A stretch of DNA of 64,000 nucleotides. Source: Zerene cesonia. Lineage: Eukaryota; Arthropoda; Insecta; Lepidoptera; Pieridae. Under the pieces are notes generated by a model, which saw only the letters and a program-made list of their open reading frames with translations, was not told where the DNA came from and did not search any database. Shown one piece after another: positions 22,260 to 32,518 of the stretch. The position numbers were made by a program, and so were the translations under genes. Position 1 is the first letter of the stretch. Every line of letters begins with the position of its first letter. Where the stretch lies: contig NC_052120.1 of the NCBI RefSeq assembly GCF_012273895.1, forward strand, positions 4,774,001 through 4,838,000, read 5' to 3'.

Positions 22260-23230
22260 GATTCTCTATCTATCGTTATTCCTATAGATTCAGTAGCAAA
22301 ATTGACACATTTCAAGCGTGCCCAAAACGACAACGATCATTAATCTTTCAAACGTTTTAAATATCTTTAAAAGCTGTGTCAAATACTCGCATAAATTTCT
22401 TATTTCAAACAGCGTTGTACCTCGTCGTATTTTGAAAGTAATAACGTTCGTTATATACGAGATATATTTTTTCCTTATTGGTTTTTTAGCTTTATTCCTT
22501 ACCCTCGATCAGAGGCAGTGATTGTAACGTAGGAATAAGATTTGTGCCAGGAAAAATAAATAGTGACGGCGATCAATCCTCGACAATTCCAACACGAATC
22601 TTTGATTCTTTTCTTACGAGTGTTCATAAAATGCCGACAGCCGGGCTCTGTGTGCCAACTTCGCTTTTATGGAACTTTTTCTATAGAGAGACCGCATTTT
22701 TTTGGTTAATAATATTCGGAGTGTATCATATTTAATGACGGTAGTATTCTTTTGTATATTTATTGTTCACAAATCCAATGTTAATAAATATAATACATGT
22801 TGCAGTTCTTATTCTTTGTTTATTGTATCATCCATACTTTCTAATAATGTTTGTTTGTGTTGTTTGTAGAATAAATTTTTGAAACGAATGTCATTTCGAA
22901 GTCCTTTCACCAGTAAATATAATATATGATTCCTGGGGGCCACTGTATGCCATATTTTTTATTAAGTTCTATCCTGGGTGAATCGGTTTACAGTGACTTG
23001 TTAAATATAGGTGGGTACATTACCATCACGCGATAATCAAAATTCCATTATTTTTGGAGTTTTAGATTTCCAAATTTAAAAGCACTCAAAACACAAGTTC
23101 ACTTTAAAATTTCATTTAATGACAGTTAATTTTATATAGTAAATACAAAAAGAATTGTATCGTTTTTATATTTACATATTTCATACTTTTCTGAATTCAA
23201 CTATCTACTTGAAGAATAAAAAAAAATATT
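22260..23230. other. AT-rich non-coding stretch
   Basis: No recognised feature. Short frames at 22318-22735 have no family resemblance. Confidence 0.4.
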
Positions 23231-23233
23231 TTT

Positions 23234-23268
23234 ATCTTTCAAAAAACAATAATCGTTTTTTGAAAGAT
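23234..23268. repeat. Inverted repeat, 14-base arms
   Basis: ATCTTTCAAAAAAC (23234-23247) and GTTTTTTGAAAGAT (23255-23268) are exact reverse complements around seven bases. Confidence 0.9.
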
Positions 23269-23269
23269 C

Positions 23270-23970
23270 AAAATAAAATGCTCAATAAAATTCGCATCGC
23301 CATTTGTATTAGAAGTCAATCTCAACTACATATAACTTTTATGTTAGACTTTCAGTCACATTACACGCTTCGACGCTTACGAAAATTTGTACAACCTCGA
23401 AAATCGATGCAATGTTGATGGATTAACTGTAATGCGAAAGTCGTGTTCTTTTATATTAAAGATCCCCGTAATTATTAAAGGCAAAATGACTAATAGCATT
23501 ATTTTGTTACAATACCCTAATGTAATCAACACCCATGAAAATACAATTTCTCTTTAGCATTTCGTATCTTGGAAGGTGACATCTGATGAAATTAATTTAA
23601 ATTATTATTCTCTTAACAAAAAAAAAAACAAAAAAAATCTAGAATTTTGAAGAAAACCATCCTAGTCATTACTCGAGGAAAACTTTTTTGGTTGGAAAAA
23701 TGGATTGGAAAACCTCATCGTAGCTATCACACACCTAACTATTTATATTTGCTGTGAGTAAATTATATTAATTTTTCTTCATACCACACTAGTAAGTGTA
23801 TGACGGCCTATGTTTCATCGTGTTGTACAGCTAAAAAGAGATAAAAAAAAGCACACATTGTGCACTAAGCTTGTATTTATTACTCTGTGACTGAGCGTTT
23901 AAGTCTTCGATACCATCAAGTACGATTCAAAAATGTACAATGTATATCAAATAAATATACACTGCATTTT
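23270..23970. other. AT-rich non-coding stretch
   Basis: Nothing recognised. Confidence 0.35.
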
Positions 23971-23979
23971 CTCATACAC

Positions 23980-24122
23980 TAGGTTGTCTGGAAAAGATCG
24001 CTACTTAAGCGATAAGACCAGCTGTTGTGCTCTTCATATTAATATTTTTTATTTGCTCGGAATATTTTTCTTGCTTATACTACTTTTTTTATAAAGTGTA
24101 CAATAAAGAGTATTTGATTCAA
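23980..24122 (+). repeat. LINE-type 3' tail, copy 1
   Basis: GGTTGTCTGGAAAAGATCGC, then a stem ATCGCTACTTAAGCGAT (23997-24013), GATAAGACCAGCTGTTGTGC, and ending TACAATAAAGAGTATTTGATTC. This is the same arrangement as 49700-49820. Such tails are common 3' ends of retroelements in Lepidoptera; the clade is not determined. Confidence 0.65.
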
Positions 24123-24139
24123 AATGTTACAAATCAATG

Positions 24140-24472
24140 TTACAATCTTCATTCTTATCAGCTTATATTTGTACCAACTGCAGAGTCACGGGCCTCCTAT
24201 GAGGGTTTAGATCATAATCCACAATGATGGCCAAGTGCCGGTTGGCAGATGTCACATGTCGTTGAACTTTTGATTCTTGCACATAACTACCGATTTCGTC
24301 GGGATGTTATCCTTCACATATAATTATTAAAATTTATTGCCCATAAATTGGAAAATCAATATTGTTACAGCCCAGTCAGGGCTGTAACAATATTGATTTG
24401 AACGTTGAACAGCCGACATTTCGATTGAAGTCCGAGAGACCCTAACCACTAAGCCACGACTGCTCTGTATTT
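24140..24472 (-). mobile_element. SINE family 2 (tRNA-derived), near-complete, with internal palindrome
   Basis: On the minus strand the head from 24470 reads CAGTCGTGGCTTAGTGGTTA (A-box-like). A GTTCAAATC B-box-like motif follows. The body is GGATAACATCCCGACGAAAT, CGACATGTGACATCTGCC, AACCGGCACTTGGCCATCAT, TGTGGATTATGATCTAAACC and CTCATAGGAGGCCCGTGACTC. A 21-base-arm palindrome lies at 24353-24399 between head and body. Same family as 21990-22250, but with its tRNA-like head retained. Confidence 0.75.
24353..24399. repeat. Perfect palindrome, 21-base arms, 5-base loop
   Basis: The arm 24353-24373 (AAATCAATATTGTTACAGCC plus C) is the exact reverse complement of 24379-24399. The loop is AGTCA at 24374-24378. 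It sits inside a SINE copy, next to its B-box-like motif. Confidence 0.95.
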
Positions 24473-24479
24473 AACTTAA

Positions 24480-27400
24480 TTACGAATAGTATTTGACGTT
24501 ACGCTGAAAATTTTATTTCGAAATATTAATTCCGTTATTCACCCGTTATGATTAGTATTTCACATTCGAAAAGTCAATAAATAGGTTCCACGAAATATCG
24601 TTTCATTTTGCTATTAGCATTATGAAACGTATCAATCGTAAATCATATATATGATTATGATATGAGAATATATTTACATTCTGATCTGTTTATTTTACAG
24701 TTTTAAGTTTACAACTTTTTTGTAAAAAAGTCCAACATACAAACATCAACATAATTTTCTCAGAGTGCGATTGTCCACCATTTTATTTTATACTTCAAAT
24801 ACGGCTTAGCGACCCTAAAGGAAGATTAATGTTTGCAAATAAAATTCAGCATGTAACTCAATTTTATAGATAATAAAATATTTAAGTATACGAGCGCACT
24901 TTTAAGATTAAGAGTGGAGATTAATTGTGATCCTCTCCTCGGGGCCACAACCAGAACTTAATTTTGCATCTTAAACTTGCTTCAAGCTAAATACTGGATT
25001 AAACATCTTATAAAGTTATCCTTTAATCGTAACTTTTGCAACAAATGATGTTATGTAGGTTTGTTTCATAACTTACATGCGGTAAATAACTTAATTGGGG
25101 ATTTATTTATAACATTATTAAAAACTAATACTTAACTTTTATTGTTAGTATAATTGCATTATAATTGAGGAGTGCTGAGTTCAATTTGAGTTTAAATAGT
25201 ATCCAACTAGTGCAACGAATAGAAGGATAATCTGACATCTGCAGAAATAATCAAAAAACGCATCTGATTCATACCAAAATTAAGAAATAAATACTATACT
25301 TTTTCATAGTAAATACTAATATAATATAACATTATAATACTACCCGATGTAATGTTATTCATTTTAATGAGACGCATTTAAAATTCATACCTATACGTTT
25401 TTAAAGAGAGAAAGTAACTAAGCATTACTGATTTTATAACATAAGGATAATAATATAACGTTAAGCGTGGTTAAATCTCCGTGTAAAATTATGCGCCTGA
25501 ATGTAAATTGTGACAAATTGGCATGTGAAATATACGCAATCAAGCTCTCTTCAAATACGAACCGATTGAAAAGCTTAACGAGCTCAACCTTGTGGGAATG
25601 TAAGCTGTCTACATCCCTTTAGTTTGGAATCTAAATAATTACATTCTTTCAAATTTGAAAAAAGTTCAATTCCCGTTCCAAAAAAAATTGCTTTGGAAAA
25701 ATAATAAATTTTGATTTGCGTGAGTACACTTTAATTCACTCTTGCTATTCGCAATAAAATTAGAGCGATACACGGTTAAAAGCGTTTCTTAGAAAACAAC
25801 GTCATGTGTTTGCATCCATACGTAAGTACTTGGTACAAGCGTGGTACTAGGTATGAGGTATGTGCTTGTAATCATATGTAAGTATAGTATAAGCTACGCA
25901 GAGTGCACTGAAATTTCACATCAAAACGTCTTTGCAGACTCATCACGAGCGAGCCGGCAGATTCAAAGTCATGTTTTACCACAGCCCTTTTCTTTGTTAC
26001 TGTTTCTAGAAAAACTTTGAAACTTTGGAACAAAAGTTTTCAACAGGACCTTTACTATACGGTATGAGCCTAGCTCAAAAGAAAATGTAACATAAATTCA
26101 TATGTCGAAGTTTATGTTTCACATCCCGCTAACCTGCTCAAAGTGATGTATATGAAACCCGTATAAATCTTAAACAGCTCGCAAGTTGAACAACTCCCAG
26201 CTGAATCGCCGTATCTTAATCTTGAAGTATACATCCGGGATGTTTACAACCTACATCCAGCCTGAACTTGATTGTATAACTAATAGAGTTACGAACTTCG
26301 CGACGGCGGGAGTTATGAACAAAATGTAAGTGAATTTGTCAAACGTGACTATATAATGAGCTCCTAGTAATGTACTTAACAGTTGCCGGTGGCAATCTAA
26401 TTGCTGTTACGTTTTCTCCATTCACCATTGACGGCGAAAACGTGCTGTGTTAGTTCAAACAGACGTTCCGGTTCTTTGAAAGCGACTGAAAAGCGGCCCA
26501 TTCAAGTATAATTATGATTGCATTTGATTTGGTTTGTAATGATATCAAAGTTAAGTAGATTATAATATCTTATTAAAGTCAAAGCAACCGCTTCGATCGG
26601 CTTCCGAAAATTGCTGATGACGCGATTTCCCTCTGGGTTTGAACACACGTTACCTATACTGAGTTTCGTTATTATTCAATATTATATCGAGCGATTGTGC
26701 TCCAATCTAACTGTAGAATGAATTGTTTAGTGTTGAGAGATAATAAATGTTGAGAGATATTAAACCTTTTTGCAAATATTACCTTCTATTAATATTACCT
26801 TCCTACTTCTTTTAAAATATTTAATAGAAAATTCTAACATTAAAATGAAAAAATGGTCAAAAAGTTATATCATTCCAATAACATGTATGTAAGTAGAAAT
26901 CGATATCAGATATACGATTCGCATCCTCGATGGGCCTAATTAAAAATACCTTTATTTACCAGCTCGGAAAACATGTTGCTAATTGTTTTAATTCGGACTT
27001 TATTCAGTCATTGAGTTTATTAATTAGGGATATACGCAGGACCGATGTCGTGCAACCGAAAGCGTGGCGTATGTAAATAATTAACATGAAATATAAATTG
27101 AATCATAGTACCGACGACTGCTTTACAAACGCGACATCATTTTATTAAAAGAGGTAGAAATTTTCGTTGAAAGCCGCTATCCGATTACCAACTGTATTCT
27201 GAAAGTGACGTCATCTGGCACCAGTTATGAGAAGAGAGCGAATTCTTAATTACATAATGTCTTTTGAAAAAAAAACCTTGATACAGCCTAGCTGTTTTTA
27301 AGGTTCATTTTCAAATAAATATCTAATAGCAATTATAATTTTTTATGAAGTTTTATTTTTTAATTTTTTTTATTTATTTTCAATGTGAAAAAAACATAAT

Positions 27401-27480
27401 AAAAAATAAATCTTGTCCACTTCCTATCACTAACCAATAATACTATATATTAGTGATATTATGGCGTTATTCATTCATTT
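24480..27480. other. AT-rich non-coding stretch
   Basis: Three kilobases with no recognised exon, RNA gene or mobile element. A slightly GC-richer patch lies near 26295-26320. Confidence 0.4.
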
Positions 27481-27499
27481 GAAACATTTTAAACAATAC

Positions 27500-27595
27500 A
27501 AAAATTTCGATCATTAGGCGGGATTTGAACCCGCGTTTTTGTTGTTCTGTAACGCTTGTTGAAGGGGCGCTCAACTCCAACTATTGAGATAATTA
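27500..27595 (-). mobile_element. tRNA-like SINE head or tRNA pseudogene
   Basis: On the minus strand, AGTTGGAGTTGAGCGCC resembles an A box, and CGCGGGTTCAAATCCCGCC forms a perfect T arm with a B box. Acceptor-stem pairing is not convincing and AT-rich sequence continues past the T arm. A tRNA-derived SINE or tRNA pseudogene is therefore more likely than a working tRNA gene. Confidence 0.6.
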
Positions 27596-27599
27596 ACAA

Positions 27600-28785
27600 C
27601 TCACCATTATAATCTCAATCAACATGAAATATACTTTCATTTACTCATCAATAACATTAACATTATTACATTGTAATAAAGACATCATTAACATTGTATC
27701 GATGGAACGCGATCTTCGTCGTACGTTTTATTTTTAGATTTATATGATTAAAATGTTTATAAATATTTGATTTTTTAAGGAAAAGATGATTCATTTATAT
27801 TCTGTTGAGCATGTATACGATTACACATTCAATCTAAAATAATTAAAACAGTAGAAATCAACTAATGATGGATCCTTGTCACAATAATTTAAGCCAAAAT
27901 CAAATTTTATTCAATGAACAATAACTTAATAACAAGGATTTTATGCAATACAGATGATACGTAGAAAGGAGAACAATCAATTAAAAATTAAGTATACAAT
28001 AAGCTTCCCCTGTTTAAAAAAGTTGCTGTTGCTTAAAAATTGTTTCCGAGGGGAGATCATAATAATATTATATTTTATGTCCTTTTACGTATCAAGGTCG
28101 CGCTGTTTATATTACAATAAATCCAGCGGCATTTTTAATAACCGCTATATAACTTATGATTATGGCATAGAATAATGTTATTAACATGATTTACTATGTT
28201 AGTTTTGTAAGTTCTCTTTTGTTGGGCAATAACCGTTTTATTTTCATACTAAGAATATATTAGCACACAAGTCTACCGTCCCATGGATATAACAACCCAG
28301 TTTCAATTAATCGAACATTGATCGATACTTTAATCAGTTGTAAACGTGGTTCATGATTCATGAATTGTGACAATTATATTGTTTTTACGCGAATAAAATG
28401 TCTGTTGTGGTTACACAGCACTTCGGCGATCGCTATCTTTTGTCATCTGTGAATGAAAGCAGTCGGGGATCGTTTCCCGAGCGATAATCGACAGGCGACA
28501 GCGATTGCGACGGCCTAGATTTATGATGTAATATTTGAGACGCGTTATACCATAGGGTTGGGACAACAGAGTTATCTCAAAGCGTTTGCAAATGTTGGAC
28601 GTTGTCTTGTTTGACAAGGGTATAATTTATTTAGTCTATAATATGTTAAGTCTTTGACATTATACAAAAATTACTCTGTATGTAATGTGTACTTAATCTT
28701 TCTTACTTTGATAGTATTGTTATAATGTAAAATAGTATTTGTAAGAAATAAAAAATGTATAGCTTAAGAATCTATATAGCTATCT
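27600..28785. other. Non-coding stretch with one GC-richer patch
   Basis: Mostly AT-rich. At about 28425-28520 the composition changes. A plus-strand frame from ATG at 28398 runs 29 codons to TAA (begins MSVVVTQHFGDRYLL), but it has no recognisable family. Confidence 0.35.
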
Positions 28786-28789
28786 ATAG

Positions 28790-28829
28790 TATCAAATTAA
28801 TAGCTATATATATAGCTATTAATTTGATA
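28790..28829. repeat. Perfect palindrome, 20-base arms, no spacer
   Basis: TATCAAATTAATAGCTATAT (28790-28809) is followed directly by its exact reverse complement (28810-28829). Additional CTATAG motifs lie just outside on both sides. Confidence 0.95.
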
Positions 28830-28839
28830 GTGTCTATAG

Positions 28840-29585
28840 CTGAAACAATTACAGATTTCAATTAGTATACTATACTGTATTCGTTGGATTTTTTTTATAA
28901 CCGTGCGGTTAATTAACAAGTTACTAGACTTTACAAACATAATATAAAATACTTTTCTATATAGTTAGATTGTTTAGTTCTGAAAACGTTATGCCTAAAT
29001 CGAGATTTACAAAAGGCAAATTGGGTTAAGAAATGAATTTAAAGTTAGTTATGAATAAACAAAACTTTTGGTAAGTGCTGCAAATAAATATGAGGGTCAT
29101 CACTTCGTAGCTTCATTTAATATCTGCCCGTTGATGGCACCTTCCATAAGGTGTAGGTGCCACTATATGTAGTAACCGTTGCATTTTACTTATACAAGTC
29201 TGAGTCTACTACCGAGTCTTATACAAGCCAGTATTCCTACTATACTTTCTTACTCTTACAGTGACTAACAGGGTTTGAACCAAAAGATTCTCAAAAATGA
29301 CACTAAACGAAAGTTTTTGTGGCAACCCTTCACTAGTGAGTGAGCAATTTTGAGCACCGCGGTAGTCTCGCCATAGCTTCCTTCCTGTTTATCTATGGTT
29401 TATTCACTATATTACGGTCTTGCTCCGATAATGTTTGATCAATATACGTTATTTTCTCTTGTGTTTTTAATGAAAACCTATTTGTTATTAGAAGATAATG
29501 TACGCTGAAATTCTATACTTCATTCTTGTAAGATTTCTGAAAACAAAATATATTAGTTACGGTAACATAAATTAAATATATGTGG
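28840..29585. other. Non-coding stretch
   Basis: No recognised feature. Confidence 0.35.
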
Positions 29586-29589
29586 TTAT

Positions 29590-29762
29590 AGCCGTTTCCA
29601 CACTTATATTATAAAGAGGAAGAATTTGTATTTTTTTTTGTTTGTAATGGATAAGCTCAAAAACTACTGGATCGATTTAAAAAATTCTTTCACCATTAGA
29701 AAGCTGCAAATTCATCGAATGACATAGGCAATATATGTACCACGGGCGAACAGCTAGTTAGT
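29590..29762 (+). repeat. CAGCTAGT-end interspersed repeat
   Basis: GATAAGCTCAAAAACTACTGG, ATCGATTTAAAAAATTCTTT, CACCATTAGAAAGCTGCAAA, then CACGGGCGAACAGCTAGTTA. These blocks, in this order, are characteristic of a repeat that is very abundant in butterflies and moths. Confidence 0.75.
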
Positions 29763-29764
29763 TA

Positions 29765-31420
29765 TATAGATTTTTATTAATTTCCGATAAAATTGTTTAG
29801 CCGGTTTCAAGTTATATCATAAGTGTTTTAACAATATAATATATAGGGATACATAATTTGTATGTACAAATAATTTCCAATATTAACGATTTCTCAGCTA
29901 CACCTATTAGTATGTTTACAATTTACAATGTGCAAAATACAATAAATGTATTCAAAAAAATGTTTATCAATTATCAGTACTTTCATTATTATTTAAAATA
30001 TCAGCTAACGTTTGAAAATTACAAAAAGTCATAAATATTCATGTTCAGTTATTTTATCATTCTTCAGTTCTTTTACGAACGAAACACAAATTGTGAATAT
30101 ACCATATATTATTGACTTGTTATTTAATGAGAATTTACGTTATTTATAAGGGTAGTTCTTCAAATGTGGCAGCGTCATTATTTATTTTAAAGAGGGTTGC
30201 CTAACGAAATTCACCGAATGATATCTAAACGACGTGATATGCACTTTTTGCTGCCCACAGACGCTTTTAATTTGTCATTTGGACAGTAGGAAAGTCATGG
30301 TTTTGCCTCGCTTTTTTCGCATTGAGCAATAATAATGTCACATTTGTAACCCTCGTCTACCCTTTTTACAGCACGTCACTAATTAAAGAACCTGATTTAA
30401 TGTGACCCCCAATCTTACAGCCACGTTCAACAAAATTAAAATGCCAGAGCTTCATTAGACCTCAATTACTTTGTTAAATGTCAGTATAAAATAATACATT
30501 GTTTTTCAGAATATCACGTTACTTATCTTTGCGTGAAAGAGACCTTAGAATTTTATAAGTTGAAAAGAATATCTATGAGGATTTTTACTGTATTGCCGGT
30601 CACTCACATTTGGCATTTGCGAATGTTTATCCACATGAGAACACATATTTGTATGTTGTACAAATGTTTATACGAAAGTGATTGACCTGGGCATTACTAA
30701 TGTTGCAAAAGATCCATTATCACATAGTCTTCCTCTCTAAAAAAGAAAGTTTATACTGCTTATACATATGCTATAGCTTGATACACTTTCAATATTGACA
30801 ATTAATTAATACTCCAATAAATAGATATGGTATTGACATACTTTATATTATGGTTTTGAAATATTTAAATGAGGTAAATATCTTACTTTCATAAACAACA
30901 ATATGCAATGATATGGGTTGTTTATTTATTTTCATATTTTCATATAGCACAGAAACAATTTCGTGATTTGTATTTTTTTATCGTTTCTACGCACATAGTA
31001 AAGAAAGAATAAAAATAAATATAGAATCGAAATATTCACCAGAGAATTTTCCTCCTTGCAACCTTTGTTTGCATTGGAGCGAAAATATTTAATCAGGCGT
31101 ATAATCTTAGCGTTCCCTACGCTTTTGTGGTATCAATGTATACGTTTTCGTCAAGGCTACAAGTATTTTATGTGGCTGCGGTACATAAAGCCAGGTTATT
31201 TTATCATATGAATACAAACTCTGAGAGTAAACATAACTTGGAAAAAAAATATAAAATTTTCACTATCTTGTTACTACTATTCATTTGAAAAACTGTTTTC
31301 ATTGTAAATTATGGAATGATATAAATGAAATGAGCGAATGAGAAACAAATACAAAATGCACAGATTATGAATAAAAAAACCTATGTAGTTATTGGTAATT
31401 GACACTGGGTAATCGATCAT
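29765..31420. other. AT-rich non-coding stretch
   Basis: No recognised exon, RNA gene or mobile element. Confidence 0.4.
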
Positions 31421-31424
31421 CCTG

Positions 31425-31518
31425 ACAAGAAATGCGATCTTTCTGTGGCGACCAGCTGACCAGCCGCACAACCGGTTCTGCGTGCCCTTCACCCCCTCGC
31501 CCGCGCTGGCCGTAGCGC
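31425..31518. other. GC-rich sequence at the left edge of the assembly gap
   Basis: The composition switches abruptly from AT-rich to strongly GC-rich up to the N run. Open frames exist on both strands, e.g. plus PHNRFCVPFTPSPALAVA (preceded by CAG acceptor-like triplets) and minus GEGVKGTQNRLCGWSAG. I recognise neither. It may be the edge of a coding exon or promoter in the gap, or foreign sequence misjoined there. Confidence 0.3.
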
Positions 31519-32518
31519 NNNNNNNNNNNNNNNNNNNNNNNNNNNNNNNNNNNNNNNNNNNNNNNNNNNNNNNNNNNNNNNNNNNNNNNNNNNNNNNNNN
31601 NNNNNNNNNNNNNNNNNNNNNNNNNNNNNNNNNNNNNNNNNNNNNNNNNNNNNNNNNNNNNNNNNNNNNNNNNNNNNNNNNNNNNNNNNNNNNNNNNNNN
31701 NNNNNNNNNNNNNNNNNNNNNNNNNNNNNNNNNNNNNNNNNNNNNNNNNNNNNNNNNNNNNNNNNNNNNNNNNNNNNNNNNNNNNNNNNNNNNNNNNNNN
31801 NNNNNNNNNNNNNNNNNNNNNNNNNNNNNNNNNNNNNNNNNNNNNNNNNNNNNNNNNNNNNNNNNNNNNNNNNNNNNNNNNNNNNNNNNNNNNNNNNNNN
31901 NNNNNNNNNNNNNNNNNNNNNNNNNNNNNNNNNNNNNNNNNNNNNNNNNNNNNNNNNNNNNNNNNNNNNNNNNNNNNNNNNNNNNNNNNNNNNNNNNNNN
32001 NNNNNNNNNNNNNNNNNNNNNNNNNNNNNNNNNNNNNNNNNNNNNNNNNNNNNNNNNNNNNNNNNNNNNNNNNNNNNNNNNNNNNNNNNNNNNNNNNNNN
32101 NNNNNNNNNNNNNNNNNNNNNNNNNNNNNNNNNNNNNNNNNNNNNNNNNNNNNNNNNNNNNNNNNNNNNNNNNNNNNNNNNNNNNNNNNNNNNNNNNNNN
32201 NNNNNNNNNNNNNNNNNNNNNNNNNNNNNNNNNNNNNNNNNNNNNNNNNNNNNNNNNNNNNNNNNNNNNNNNNNNNNNNNNNNNNNNNNNNNNNNNNNNN
32301 NNNNNNNNNNNNNNNNNNNNNNNNNNNNNNNNNNNNNNNNNNNNNNNNNNNNNNNNNNNNNNNNNNNNNNNNNNNNNNNNNNNNNNNNNNNNNNNNNNNN
32401 NNNNNNNNNNNNNNNNNNNNNNNNNNNNNNNNNNNNNNNNNNNNNNNNNNNNNNNNNNNNNNNNNNNNNNNNNNNNNNNNNNNNNNNNNNNNNNNNNNNN
32501 NNNNNNNNNNNNNNNNNN
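31519..32518. other. Assembly gap, 1000 N
   Basis: Exactly 1000 unresolved bases, a size typical of a placeholder, so the true length is unknown. All long open frames crossing it are artefacts. Confidence 1.

Noticed and set aside
22057..22287. 76-codon frame ending near GGGCTGATGAAG
   Set aside because: Belongs to SINE family 2, which repeats at 24140 and 62005.
27500..27595. Functional tRNA gene
   Set aside because: The T arm is perfect, but the acceptor stem and anticodon region do not fold convincingly; a SINE head or pseudogene fits better.
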